DNA of 64,000 nt from Candidatus Hydrogenedentota bacterium (GCA_019637335.1 JAHBVV010000007.1:124001-188000), one strand, 5' to 3'; numbered from the stretch's first letter, positions 35,363 to 44,433 are shown. The notes: generated by a model from the letters alone, not told the origin. Translations and numbers: made by a program.

Positions 35363-35710
35363 ATGAGCCTACACAAAAGCCTTGCGCCGGGCGCGAAATG
35401 GGTGCATAGCAACGGTAACGTTTTCGCGGATCTTGGCGTTTCCAATCCGGAGTTGGCCTTGCTTAGGGCCGACATCTCCATCGCCATTGAGCAGGCCATC
35501 GAACGAAAGGGCATTACCCAGCGCGAGGCGGGAGAACTGATGGGTATACCGGCGGTGAAGGTCAGCAATATCGTGTGCGGCCGGCTGAGGGGATACACCC
35601 TGGATCGGCTTTTTACGTATCTGAAGCGTCTGGACGTGGATATCCAGGTCAAGATGAAGCCCAAGCCCAAACGGCGCGCCGAGGCCGAGATACGGGGCAT
35701 TCGCGCCTGA
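35363..35710 (+). CDS. XRE-family HTH regulator, antitoxin-like (HigA2 type), orphan
   Basis: The 115-residue product carries a helix-turn-helix of the XRE/HTH_37 type (SIAIEQAIERKGITQREAGE, then LMGIPAVKVSNIVCGRL) followed by a C-terminal strand typical of this group (LFTYLKRLDVDIQVKMKP). Proteins of this class normally act as antitoxins and autorepressors next to a HigB/RelE-like toxin. No toxin frame is present on either side; the upstream DNA is repeats and the downstream gene is convergent. I chose ATG 35363; 11 further upstream residues are possible. DNA binding is well supported; a toxin partner is not. Confidence 0.8.
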   Translation: MSLHKSLAPGAKWVHSNGNVFADLGVSNPELALLRADISIAIEQAIERKGITQREAGELMGIPAVKVSNIVCGRLRGYTLDRLFTYLKRLDVDIQVKMKPKPKRRAEAEIRGIRA

Positions 35711-35739
35711 CGGCGATGCGCCGGGTGCACGCCTCGCGG

Positions 35740-36459
35740 TTAACCGGCGCCCAGGTCCCTAAAGAAATCGGTTTCGGGGACGATTCGCTCTTCTTCCACG
35801 TCGAAGCGGCTGGAGATCATACGCCGGAGATGAAGCCAGACCGATGTGCTGTCCCAGGGAGTCCCATCCGACCTGAATCCCCACGTGTTCTCCAGCGTAA
35901 CACGGTCAATCAGGCTGCCCATCGTCTGCTCCGGAAGGGAATGCCGTAACCTATGCGAAAGCGCCACGAATAGCAGGGCCGGAATCGCAAATGGAAACAG
36001 CGCCGAGACCAACGGGCCCACGATCCACAGTCCACTCTTTTCGAAGCTGGCGATTGCCAGTACGCCGACCAGAAGGCCCAGCGGAAGCCCCACGCCAATC
36101 GCGATTCCCGCCAGGACGCCATCCGGCAGGGCCATTTTCAGGGAAGGTATGGGATAGGCCAGCGCGTCCTGTATTTCCGCCCACGCCCGCCGGCGGCCCC
36201 GCACCGGCAGGATCGCGGCCAGCGAGGTCGCTCGCCGTATGCTTCGGGGGGCTTGTCCCGACTCCCGGGCCAACGCCGCGCGCAGTGAAAAGAAGACCCG
36301 TACACGCGGGCACCGCGAGCGCCGATGCGCGTCCAGTTCGCGCGTGATCGCGTGGTAGAGGCCGGCTACGGTCGAGAGCCGGGCCACCGTCTGGCTGTCC
36401 AGGTAGACCCCGAATTCTTCCTCACAAGCGAGCAGCAATTCTTCCACTTCCAACCCCAT
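35740..36459 (-). CDS. Membrane protein with degenerate acyl-carrier-like ends
   Basis: I do not recognise a named family for the full 239-residue protein. Residues 1-40 (MGLEVEELLLACEEEFGVYL, then VAGLYHAI) closely resemble helices II-III of acyl carrier proteins, but the phosphopantetheine Ser of the usual DSL motif is absent. Two hydrophobic segments occupy about 115-140 and 145-170. The last 35 residues (RRMISSRFDVEEERIVPETD) resemble the first ACP helix and loop, ending FFRDLG, where an ACP would continue into the Ser motif. The two ACP-like parts are thus in permuted order. GGAG lies upstream of the ATG. It is convergent with the XRE gene and divergent from the hydrolase gene at 36577. 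Confidence 0.7.
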   Translation of the reverse strand: MGLEVEELLLACEEEFGVYLDSQTVARLSTVAGLYHAITRELDAHRRSRCPRVRVFFSLRAALARESGQAPRSIRRATSLAAILPVRGRRRAWAEIQDALAYPIPSLKMALPDGVLAGIAIGVGLPLGLLVGVLAIASFEKSGLWIVGPLVSALFPFAIPALLFVALSHRLRHSLPEQTMGSLIDRVTLENTWGFRSDGTPWDSTSVWLHLRRMISSRFDVEEERIVPETDFFRDLGAG

Positions 36460-36576
36460 GGCGCTATCTCCGGGATGTCGCTAATCACTTGAGGAAAGCG
36501 TACGATATCCGGGGCATGGTTGCAAGTGCGCCCGGGGCGGTATAGTGATTCGAAACAAGAGGGAGAGGATCCAGCC

Positions 36577-37464
36577 ATGGGAAACAAGTCCATCTACCGG
36601 ACGCCGGATGCGGAAAGGCGTTTGGGGGAACTTACCCGGGCGTTTCGCGATCGGCTCGATACGGCATTCATGGAGCACGATATTCCCACGCCGTTCGGGC
36701 GAACCCGGGTGGTGGAGGGGGGCAGGCTGGACGGGCCGCCCCTGGTTGTGCTGCATGGCGGCGGTACGAACAGCTACTATGCCCTGTACTTCCTGAAGCC
36801 GCTGCTTGCGCGTTTCCACGTGTTCGGCGTGGATATGCCGGGGCACCCCGGGGGCAGCGAACAGGTTTTTATCGACCCGCGCGGGGACGACTTCGGCCAC
36901 TGGCTTGTGGACGTCGTGGATGCCCTGGGGCTGGCGCCGTCCGCCTGTCTGGGGGTGTCGTGGGGCGGGCTGGCCGTGCAGCGGTTCGCCGCGGTTGCGC
37001 CCCGGCGCATCACGAAGGCGGTGCTCGTTGTCCCCGCCGGGATTGTAAATCCGCCCCTGCTCCCGATGGTGCGCGCCGTGCTCGTGCCGAAGCTTTTGTG
37101 CAGGCTCACCAACAATCCGCGATTTCTCGAGCACACGATCCGGCGCGTCTTCACGGATTGCGACGACCCGCTGGTCCGCGAGTTCGCCCTGGCGCTGCTC
37201 CGCGACCTCATTGTGGATACGCGCCCCATGAAACGCTCCACGCCCGAGGAGATGCGGGGTTTTGCCGCGCCCAAACTCATTGTCGGCGCGGATCAGGACG
37301 TCTGTTTCCCCGGCCCCCGGATGGAGGCGCGATGCCGCGCGGTGTTTCCCGAACCGTACACGTTCCACATGCTGCGTCAGTCCAAGCACTGTCCGTCAAT
37401 GAAAGAGGACAGCCTGGCGCGGTTGTGTGAGCTTATTGCGGCGTTTCTGGAAAGTGACGGCTGA
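36577..37464 (+). CDS. Alpha/beta hydrolase
   Basis: The 295-residue product has the alpha/beta-hydrolase fold: PPLVVLHGGGTNSYY (oxyanion-hole HGG near residue 54), FGVDMPGHPGGS (near 85), nucleophile elbow GVSWGG with Ser128, acid candidates Asp239/Asp241 in GADQD and His271 in SKHCPS. Cytoplasmic: there is no signal peptide or membrane segment. The substrate is unknown; the family includes esterases, haloperoxidases and lactonases. ATG 36577 follows GGGAGAGG; a longer start at 36520 would add 19 polar residues. TATAGT sits 31 bases upstream of the ATG. Confidence 0.85.
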   Translation: MGNKSIYRTPDAERRLGELTRAFRDRLDTAFMEHDIPTPFGRTRVVEGGRLDGPPLVVLHGGGTNSYYALYFLKPLLARFHVFGVDMPGHPGGSEQVFIDPRGDDFGHWLVDVVDALGLAPSACLGVSWGGLAVQRFAAVAPRRITKAVLVVPAGIVNPPLLPMVRAVLVPKLLCRLTNNPRFLEHTIRRVFTDCDDPLVREFALALLRDLIVDTRPMKRSTPEEMRGFAAPKLIVGADQDVCFPGPRMEARCRAVFPEPYTFHMLRQSKHCPSMKEDSLARLCELIAAFLESDG

Positions 37465-37660
37465 TGCCCGTTGAAGAATCTGATCGGCATTCGACGTCCC
37501 GCTTTCATGACGCGCCAATGCGACGTGGCGTACCGGTGTGAAATAACCGAGCCGGTCGGTGTTCGCTTATTCGTAACGTTTTAGCCGTACGGAGCCTTTG
37601 CGCCTGACGGCGCTGAGTACAGGCGGGACGCCCGCCTCCGGCGCGTCATAGAGCTGTGCC

Positions 37661-38870
37661 ACTTTCTTTTCGAGGTGGCTTTGGTGGGGTCAGGAGAACT
37701 TTTTGGCGGTGGGCTCACTTTGCCGCGGACACGAATGTCCGCGATCCTCGCGCCTTCGGCACGGTGGACAGCCGGGACGGCTATCCTACATTTGCGCCTT
37801 GCGGCGCTGAACACAGGCGAGACGCCTGTGCCACTTTCTTTTCGAGGTGGCTTTGGTGGGGTCAGGAGAACTTTTTGTCGGTGGGCTCACTTTGCCGCGG
37901 ACAGGAATGTCCGCGATCCTCGCGCCTTCGGCGCGGTGGACAGCCGGGACGGCTATCCTACATTTGCGCCTTGCGGCGCTGAACACAGCCGGGACGGCTG
38001 TGCCACTTTCTTTTCGAGGTGGCTTTGGTGGGGGGCAGGGGAATTTTTGGAAGCGGGCTCACTTTGCCGCGGACAGGAATGTCCGCGATCCTCGCGCCTT
38101 CGGCGCGGTGGACAGCCGGGACGGCTATCCTACATTTGCGCCTTGCGGCGCTGAACACAGGCGAGACGCCTGTGCCACTTTCTTTTCGTGGTGGCTTTGG
38201 TGGGGTCAGGGGAATTTTTTGTCGGTGGGCTCACTTTGCCACGGACAGGAATGTCCGCGATCCTCGCGCCTTCGGCGCGGTGGACAGCCGGGACGGCTAT
38301 CCTACATTTGCGCCTTGCGGCGCTGAACACAGGCGAGACGCCTGTGCCACTTTCTTTTCGAGGTGGCTTTGGTGGGGTCAGGGGAATTTTTTGTCGGCGG
38401 GCTTACTTTGCCGCGGACAGGAATGTTCGCGATCCTCGCGCCTTCGGCGCGGTGGACAGCCGGGACGGCTATCCTACATTTGCGCCTTGCGGCGCTGAAC
38501 ACAGGCGAGACGCCTGTGCCACTTTCTTTTCGTGGTGGCTTTGGTGGGGTCAGGGGAATTTTTGGAAGCGGGCTCACTTTGCCGCGGACAGGAATGTTCG
38601 CGATCCTCGCGCCTTCGGCGCGGTGGACAGCCGGGACGGCTATCCTACATTTGCGCCTTGCGGCGCTGAACACAGCCGGGACGGCTGTGCCACTTTCTTT
38701 TCGAGGTGGCTTTGGTGGGGGGCAGGGGAATTTTTGGAAGCGGGCTCACTTTGCCGCGGACAGGAATGTCCGCGATCCTCGCGCCTTCGGCGCGGTGGAC
38801 AGCCGGGACGGCTATCCTACATTTGCGCCTTTCGGCGCCTTGGACAGCCGGGACGGCTATCCTACATTTG
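37661..38870. repeat. 172-bp tandem repeat array, seven units
   Basis: The marker ACTTTCTTTT recurs at 37661, 37833, 38005, 38177, 38349, 38521 and 38692, a period of 172 (171 for the last step). Each unit contains GGACAGCCGGGACGGCTATC, a GCGCCTTCGGCGCGG hairpin, GGACAGGAATGTCC and a closing hairpin that is either CAGGCGAGACGCCTG or CAGCCGGGACGGCTG. Units are almost identical, which points to recent expansion. A degenerate half-unit precedes the array (37590-37660), and a truncated one follows to about 38900. Frames are open on both strands throughout, but 172 is not a multiple of 3, so I consider the long open frames here artefacts. Confidence 0.95.
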
Positions 38871-38897
38871 CCGTGGACAGAAATGTCCGCGATCCTT

Positions 38898-38949
38898 GCG
38901 CCTGCGGCGCGATGCGGGCGGGCCGCCCGCGCTCCCATTGGTCCGCACT
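38898..38949. repeat. Dispersed palindromic element, copy 2
   Basis: GCGCCTGCGGCGC, then GCGGGCGGGCCGCCCGC, then GCTCCCATTGGTCCGCACT. The last 19 bases are identical to those at 44469-44487, 5.5 kb away. It directly follows the 172-bp array. Confidence 0.75.
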
Positions 38950-39014
38950 TCCGTTGCCGCGCGGATTTCTGTCGTCGAAAAATCAAGCAACATCATTCCG
39001 CTAACGTGTTACGC

Positions 39015-39350
39015 CTATTCTTGAAACTCGGGCATTGCGATACAGTCTCCGAATATATCCTCGGCACTGATCGGTATTGCCGGATCGCCGGCATGGTAAA
39101 AGCGTCCGCCGCGCGCCTCGTGGAAACGCAGCTCGATCTTCAGCATGACGAGGGCCAGACACAACGCCTGCATGGAGCCCTCCCCGCAGGCGCGCCGCTC
39201 TTTATCCAGGAGTCCCTCGATATGGCAATAGGAGCCCCAGGCGCCGCCTTCGTTCAGGTCATAGGGGGCGCGAACGTAGATCCGGACGGGCCGGATTGCG
39301 CCGCCGATTGGCTGGTAGCGGAATTCTGCTTCCGCGATGATCTTTTGCAT
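39015..39350 (-). CDS. Small conserved-looking protein (DUF6968-like)
   Basis: The 111-residue product from ATG 39350 reads QKIIAEAEFRYQPIGGAIRP, then RIYVRAPY and a W-G-S-Y-CHIEGL segment, and later SMQALCLALVMLKIELRFHE. This pattern resembles DUF6968-type small proteins, but I hold the family name loosely. No signal peptide or membrane helix is seen. It starts 11 bases after the stop of the next gene upstream, so the two form a likely two-gene unit. The 3' end lies just beside the repeat island. Function unknown; the paired-small-protein layout resembles immunity or accessory pairs. Confidence 0.65.
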   Translation of the reverse strand: MQKIIAEAEFRYQPIGGAIRPVRIYVRAPYDLNEGGAWGSYCHIEGLLDKERRACGEGSMQALCLALVMLKIELRFHEARGGRFYHAGDPAIPISAEDIFGDCIAMPEFQE

Positions 39351-39361
39351 CGCGCCGCCGC

Positions 39362-39748
39362 CTATCCCACCTGGATCGTGGTGGCGTCGTAGCGGTTGTG
39401 GAACGAGACGGACGCGCCTCTTGCGAAGGCGAGGGTGATGGCCGCGCCGCCCTCGCGCGCTTCGCCGTGGCATCCGGCCAGGGGCTCGCCGGCGACGCCG
39501 TGTTTGGCGCCGAGGTCGACCAGGGGGAAATCCGCGCCGCCCGCTTCGGGGGCGGCCGAGGTCTGCCAGCAGGCGATGCCGTCGTCGAAGTAGAGCTTGT
39601 GCCAGGCCCCGCCGGCGCAAATCCAGACGACATTGGCCTCGTCGTCGCGGTCGCCCTCGAACCACGCCTCCTGAACAATCAGGCGCTCCAGCGTCTTGCC
39701 GGCCAGGTCGGGCCAGTCTCCATCATAGTCGAGTTCGTGCGGTGGCAT
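39362..39748 (-). CDS. Hypothetical protein, partner of the 39015 gene
   Basis: The 128-residue product from ATG 39748 (GGAA 8 bases upstream) begins PPHELDYDGDWPDLAGKTLE and contains VQEAWFEGDRDDEANVVWIC and GGAWHKLYFDDGIACWQ, ending with an FARGASVSFHNRYDATTI segment. It is rich in aromatic and acidic residues and lacks a signal peptide or membrane helix. A TTG at 39769 could add seven residues. I do not recognise the family. It is probably co-transcribed with the gene that starts 11 bases downstream. Confidence 0.6.
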   Translation of the reverse strand: MPPHELDYDGDWPDLAGKTLERLIVQEAWFEGDRDDEANVVWICAGGAWHKLYFDDGIACWQTSAAPEAGGADFPLVDLGAKHGVAGEPLAGCHGEAREGGAAITLAFARGASVSFHNRYDATTIQVG

Positions 39749-39823
39749 GCGTGGTTTCCAGTGTTGCAACGGTAGCGCGATTACCCTACCACACCGGCGC
39801 GGGGCGCGGCGACATTCCGCGCG

Positions 39824-40492
39824 CTATTCGAGGCCGTCCAGCGCGAGCTGGGTTTCGGCCCCTTCGCGTTCGAGCAGGAACTTCTTGCGCCAGAGCCCGC
39901 CGCCGTAGCCCGTGAGGGACCCGTCCTTCCCCAGCACGCGGTGGCACGGGATCAGGATCGCGATGCGGTTCTCGCCGTTCGCCCGGGCCACCGCGCGCAC
40001 CGCGCCGGGCCGGCCCAGCGCGACCGCCTGGTCGAGGTAGCTGCGGGTCTGCCCGTAGGGGATTTCCCGAAGGATATTCCAGGCCCGCTCCTGAAACGGC
40101 GTGCCCCGCAAGTCGAGCGGGATGTCGAATTCCGTCAATTCGCCCGCGAAATAGGCATCCAGCTGTTCACGCAGCGCAGCGAACAACGAATGCTCCCCGA
40201 TCCGAAAGCCCGCGTCAAGCCGCGCGCCGAGGCGGGAGATCTGCGATTCCAGGCGCTCCGGTTCGGCGAACTCCAGCAGGCACAGCCCCCGGTCGGTCGC
40301 CCCGGCAACGAGCGTCCCCAGCGGCGATGGCACGCCCCCGAGCATCACGGGTGGGGCATTTCCGGGCCGCGAAGGCGCACACGCGACCGCGCGGGTGAGC
40401 GCGCCTTCGATATCGTCCGGGGCGGTGAGGGGTTCGGCGGTTCCGCCGGTCGCGGCGGCCATCGCTTCATCCGCGCGGGGGGTGTTGTTCAT
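39824..40492 (-). CDS. ogt: Methylated-DNA--protein-cysteine methyltransferase
   Basis: Ogt transfers alkyl groups from O6-alkylguanine in DNA to its own cysteine in a suicidal repair reaction. The product has 222 residues. The active-site motif IPCHRVLGKDGSLTGYGGGL (near 180-200) contains the acceptor Cys in PCHR, and the helix before it (RAVARANGENRIAI) and the DNA-binding segment GTPFQERAWNILREIPYGQT (near 130-150) are standard. The N-terminal 45 residues are extra and low in conservation; the second half of the N-domain (PLGTLVAGATDRGLCLLEFA) is normal. No Ada-type zinc or AraC domain is present. The gene stands alone, tail-to-tail in spacing with a minisatellite-bearing gap upstream. Confidence 0.93.
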   Translation of the reverse strand: MNNTPRADEAMAAATGGTAEPLTAPDDIEGALTRAVACAPSRPGNAPPVMLGGVPSPLGTLVAGATDRGLCLLEFAEPERLESQISRLGARLDAGFRIGEHSLFAALREQLDAYFAGELTEFDIPLDLRGTPFQERAWNILREIPYGQTRSYLDQAVALGRPGAVRAVARANGENRIAILIPCHRVLGKDGSLTGYGGGLWRKKFLLEREGAETQLALDGLE

Positions 40493-40588
40493 GGGGGGGC
40501 CTCCTCACTGTGTGGTGCTTGAAGCGGCTATTGTAGCGAACCGCGCGGTTGCGGTACAGGGAGCGGCGCGGGCTTGGCGGGCGGCGCC

Positions 40589-40705
40589 GTCAGGGACGGC
40601 AGGGACGGCAGGGACGTAAGAGACGTAAGAGACGTAAGAGACGTAAGAGACGTAAGGGACGCAAGGGACGTAAGGGACGGCAGGGACAGCAGGGACGTCA
40701 GGGAC
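40589..40705. repeat. 9-bp minisatellite, 13 units
   Basis: Thirteen perfect-length 9-bp units follow one another without a gap. The commonest forms are GTAAGAGAC, GTAAGGGAC and GGCAGGGAC, with a fixed GAC end. The array lies in the 350-base gap between ogt and uvrC; apart from it I see only the short uvrC leader with a TTAAGAT-like box just before the start. Confidence 0.93.
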
Positions 40706-40842
40706 GGGCTCGCGCTGATAACCTGGATTTCGCATGGTCGCGTCGCCGTCCAGCTACGGAAGCGAACGTTACCCACAACCGCCACAGAGCGCGGGCCTTT
40801 GCCGGGGCGCCCTGGCGCGCGTTTGTATGTTAAGATCCCGGC

Positions 40843-42753
40843 ATGAGCAGTCCCTCCGAATCCGTCCGGCATACCGCCGCTATCGTTCTCCGCACCGGCG
40901 AGGCCCCTACCGCCAGCCCGGAGGACTTCGTGGGGCGCTTCGACACGAGTACGGTCCCCATTGAGCCGGGTTGCTACATCATGGAGGACGCGAAGGGCAA
41001 GCCGATCTACGTGGGCAAGGCGAAGAGCCTTCGCGCGCGGATCCGCACGTATATCAACGCGAGCGACTCGCGCTACAGCGTCAAATTCCTGATGCGCCGG
41101 GTGGCGCGGATCCAGTTTCTGGTCACGGGCAACGAGAAGGAGGCGCTGCTGCTTGAGAACAGCCTCATCAAGCAGTACCGCCCGCGCTACAACGTCCAAC
41201 TGAAGGACGACAAGACCTACATCAGCCTGCGCGTGGACACGCGGGAGGACTTCCCGCGAATTACGGTGGTCCGGCGCTACCGCAAGGATGGCGCGCGCTA
41301 TTTCGGGCCGTACCACAGCGCGGCGTCGGTGCGGAACACGTTGCGGCGGCTCCAGCGGCTCTACCCGCTTCGCACGTGCTCCGATCATGTGATGAACAAC
41401 CGGTCGCGGCCCTGCCTGTACTACCAGATGAAGCAATGCGCCGCGCCGTGTGTGGGCTACGTGACCCGCGAGGACTACCACGCGATTCTCGATCAGGTGC
41501 TGCTCATTCTGGAGGGAAAAAACGCGGAGCTGGAGCAACAACTCCTGGCGCAAATCAACGCATGCGCCGAGCGGCTCGCGTTCGAGGAGGCGGCGGTGCT
41601 GCGGGACCGGCTCTACGACCTCCGCCGCACCCTGGAACGCCAGCGGACGGTGGCGGTACCGGGCGCGGAGGACCGGGATGTCTACGGCATCCATCACGAG
41701 GGCAATTTTGCCTCGATCCAAATCCTCTTCTACCGGGGCGGGAAGATGCTCGGCGGGCGGAATGTCGCGTTCAATCGCCAGGAAATGCCGCTGGACGAGC
41801 TGTTGAGTTCATTTATACTACAATACTACAGCGAAGCGCCGGCCATTCCGGCGGAGGTGCTCGTGCCGCTGGAGATCGAAAGCGCCGAGGTGCTCGGCGA
41901 GGTGCTCTCCGAACAGCGGGGCGGGCGCGTTCAGGTGCTTTGGCCGCAGCGCGGAGAGAAAAAGGCGCTGGTCGAGCTGGCGAACCGCAACGCAACGCAG
42001 CACTTCGAGGAGAAGCGCCTCTCCGAAGCGGCGAAGCAGGACGCGCTTGTGGAGATGCAGCGCGCGCTGCACCTGCCCGCGCTCCCCGAGCGCATCGAGT
42101 GTTTCGATATCTCCACCATCCAGGGAACGAACACGGTTGCCTCCATGGTCGTCTTCACCAACGGCCAGCCGGACAAGGCCCGCTACCGCCGCTTCTCCAT
42201 CAAGTCGGTGGCGGGGCAGGACGACTTCGCGAGCATGCGCGAGGTGCTCATGCGGCGCTACACCCGCGCGATCGAGGAGAACGACCTGCCCGATTTCGTG
42301 CTGATCGATGGCGGCAAGGGCCAGCTTGGCATGGCGACCGCGGCCTTCAAGGATCTGGGGATCGAGGACCTGCCCCACGCGGGCATCGCGAAGTCCCGGG
42401 CGCAGGACGCGGGGGATCGGTCGCCGGAGCGCTTTTTCCTGCCGGGCCGCATGAATCCCATCATTCTCCCGCAGGCGGGGCCGGTGGTGCAGCTGGCCGC
42501 CCGCATTCGCGACGAGGCGCACCGCTTCGCCATCACGTACCACCGCAAGAAACGGGGCAAGTCGGCGCTGCAAAATGTGCTTGTGTCAATCCCCGGCGTC
42601 GGTCCCGGGCGCGCGAAGGCGCTCTTGCGGGGCCTGGGATCCGCCACGCGCGTTCGCGCCGCGACCGCGGAGGAAATCGCGGCGCTGCCGGGGATCAGCG
42701 CGGAGCTGGCCCGGACGATCCACGCGCGCCTGCGCGAAGAGCCGGGGGAATGA
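40843..42753 (+). CDS. uvrC: Excinuclease ABC subunit C
   Basis: UvrC makes both incisions in nucleotide excision repair after UvrA/UvrB damage recognition. The 636-residue product has all domains: GIY-YIG nuclease (GCYIMEDAKGKPIYVGKAKS, residues about 43-130), the RPCLYYQMKQCAAPCVGY region, a UVR UvrB-binding helix pair (about 227-265), the C-terminal RNase H-like nuclease (FDISTIQGTNTVASMVVF, then DGGKGQLG) and two helix-hairpin-helix motifs (SIPGVGPGRAKALL and LPGISAELARTI). At the position where many UvrC have FDxSHxxG, this one has Thr in place of His. The N-terminal 35 residues before the GIY-YIG domain are an unusual extension. No other repair gene is linked except ogt. Confidence 0.97.
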   Translation: MSSPSESVRHTAAIVLRTGEAPTASPEDFVGRFDTSTVPIEPGCYIMEDAKGKPIYVGKAKSLRARIRTYINASDSRYSVKFLMRRVARIQFLVTGNEKEALLLENSLIKQYRPRYNVQLKDDKTYISLRVDTREDFPRITVVRRYRKDGARYFGPYHSAASVRNTLRRLQRLYPLRTCSDHVMNNRSRPCLYYQMKQCAAPCVGYVTREDYHAILDQVLLILEGKNAELEQQLLAQINACAERLAFEEAAVLRDRLYDLRRTLERQRTVAVPGAEDRDVYGIHHEGNFASIQILFYRGGKMLGGRNVAFNRQEMPLDELLSSFILQYYSEAPAIPAEVLVPLEIESAEVLGEVLSEQRGGRVQVLWPQRGEKKALVELANRNATQHFEEKRLSEAAKQDALVEMQRALHLPALPERIECFDISTIQGTNTVASMVVFTNGQPDKARYRRFSIKSVAGQDDFASMREVLMRRYTRAIEENDLPDFVLIDGGKGQLGMATAAFKDLGIEDLPHAGIAKSRAQDAGDRSPERFFLPGRMNPIILPQAGPVVQLAARIRDEAHRFAITYHRKKRGKSALQNVLVSIPGVGPGRAKALLRGLGSATRVRAATAEEIAALPGISAELARTIHARLREEPGE

Positions 42754-42829
42754 AGTGGCCGGCGGAAACGCGGTATCATACGGGGCTGTAACCATAAGGG
42801 GCGAATCTTCCCGCGAGGACAAGTAACGT

Positions 42830-44347
42830 ATGACGTCATTTCTCATCGGCGTGGCCGCTGTCGCGATACTCCTGGCCCTGGCCGGCATCTACCGGGCCAC
42901 GCTGGAGGACATCTATAAGGAGCGCCTTTCGACGGACGAGGCCTATCTTGTCACGACGAAGGATCTCTGGCAGATCCGGATGTGCCGCTACCGGAAGGGG
43001 CGCACCAACGGGCAGCCGGTCCTGCTTGTGCACGGGGCCATTGTGAACCAGCATACCTTCACCTCGCCGCGCGGGGGCAGCCTGGTGGACTATCTGGTGG
43101 AACGCGGCTACGACTGCTGGACGGTCGATCTGCGCGGCGCGCGTTCTTCGATCCCGCCTTTCGAGCGCCACCGCAACCAGGTGACGTTTGACGATTACCT
43201 CAACGACGACATACCCACCGCGATCCAGTTCATCAAGCAGGAAACCGGCTACGCGCGCGTGCATTACTGCGGGCAGTCGATGGGCGGTATGTTGCTCTAC
43301 GCCTATGTGCTCAAATACGGCGCGGGCGACATCGCCAGCGCGGTCACGCTCGGCGCGCCGATCGGTTTCGATGGCGTCCGCATCCGCCTTTCCGGCTTGC
43401 TGATCGGTCTCGTGCGTGTGTACCCGCCCTTATTCGGCAGTGTCGCGCGCGCCCTGATCCCGCTTGTGCGCGCGTTCCGCCTTACCATGCCCTACTTCCC
43501 GATGAACGCGCGGAACCTGGCCAAGGGGCTCACCAGCTATTACCTTTACAACATGCTCGAAGATCCCCTGCCCGGCGTGCTCCGTCAACTTGCCGGCTGG
43601 GTGAACACTCCCGGCTGGAAAATGGACGGCGGCGCGCTCGATGTGCAGGCCGGCCTGGCGTCGCTCGACCTGCCGCTCTTCGCGATTTTCGCCCCGCTCG
43701 ATCCCTTCGTTCCCGCCGCGCGCGCCCAGGCCTTTTTCGACGCGCTGCCCGGGGCAGACAAGCGCATGCTGCTGTGCGCGAAGGAGCGCGGCTTCAAGCA
43801 CGATTATAACCACTGCGAGCTGGCCTTCGGCGAAGACGGCGCGCGGGAGATTTTCGGGCCGATCGCGCGCTGGTTCGAGACGCACACGATCCGCGAACAC
43901 CTGCCCATTGCGGTGGACGAGGTCGCTACGGATTACCAGACGCCGCTCCAGGCGGGCGAGCGAGCGGAAATCCTCTCCGGCGAATCGTTCGCGCATCTCT
44001 CGGGGGTACAGGTGGCCCCGCCCGAGCCGGAGAAGCCCGCCGAGCCCCCCCGGGCCGAGTCTGATCGGCCGCGAAAGGCCTCCGCGAAGAAGGTGGAGGA
44101 CGCCACGCCCCGGGGGCCGGACCTCAAGTCCGTCTCCGCCGCGATCACCGCGCTCCGCCCTCCGCCCGGCAGCGCGCCCGCGCCGGATGTCGCGCCTATT
44201 CGGGTCCAGGCGCCGGCGGCCCGGCCCGCGACCGGCGGCAACACGGTGGAAACGCCGCAGTCGGTTCTGAAGGCGCTCTCGAACGCCTCGGGCGCGCTGG
44301 AGGCCTTCAAGGAACGAAAGGCGGACAGCGACGAAGAGGAATCCTGA
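42830..44347 (+). CDS. Membrane-anchored alpha/beta hydrolase with disordered tail
   Basis: The 505-residue product opens with one hydrophobic helix (FLIGVAAVAILLALAGIY) and then an alpha/beta-hydrolase domain: PVLLVHGAIVNQHTF (near 65), nucleophile elbow GQSMGG (near 150), acid candidate in APLDPFVP (near 290) and His in DYNHCELAFG (near 325). The layout resembles polyhydroxyalkanoate synthase-like or lysosomal-acid-lipase-like hydrolases. From about residue 360 the chain is Pro/Ala/Arg-rich and probably disordered, ending in a charged tail. The catalytic fold is well supported; the substrate is unknown. It starts 76 bases after uvrC and may be co-transcribed; a TATCAT box sits about 55 bases upstream. 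Confidence 0.82.
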   Translation: MTSFLIGVAAVAILLALAGIYRATLEDIYKERLSTDEAYLVTTKDLWQIRMCRYRKGRTNGQPVLLVHGAIVNQHTFTSPRGGSLVDYLVERGYDCWTVDLRGARSSIPPFERHRNQVTFDDYLNDDIPTAIQFIKQETGYARVHYCGQSMGGMLLYAYVLKYGAGDIASAVTLGAPIGFDGVRIRLSGLLIGLVRVYPPLFGSVARALIPLVRAFRLTMPYFPMNARNLAKGLTSYYLYNMLEDPLPGVLRQLAGWVNTPGWKMDGGALDVQAGLASLDLPLFAIFAPLDPFVPAARAQAFFDALPGADKRMLLCAKERGFKHDYNHCELAFGEDGAREIFGPIARWFETHTIREHLPIAVDEVATDYQTPLQAGERAEILSGESFAHLSGVQVAPPEPEKPAEPPRAESDRPRKASAKKVEDATPRGPDLKSVSAAITALRPPPGSAPAPDVAPIRVQAPAARPATGGNTVETPQSVLKALSNASGALEAFKERKADSDEEES

Positions 44348-44433
44348 GCGCCGGGGGCATGGCGCGTGTTCGCGATATCGGCCCACCTGACTGGGGACAA
44401 CGTTGGAACCGGGCTGCCACCATCAGTCCCTTA

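Noticed and set aside
37661..38870. CRISPR array
   Set aside because: The unit is 172 bp with no unique spacers, and no cas genes are present.
38188..39024. 278-codon frame through the 172-bp array
   Set aside because: All three frames on both strands are open in the array because its period is not a multiple of three; the products are frame-rotated versions of the same DNA, with no start context.
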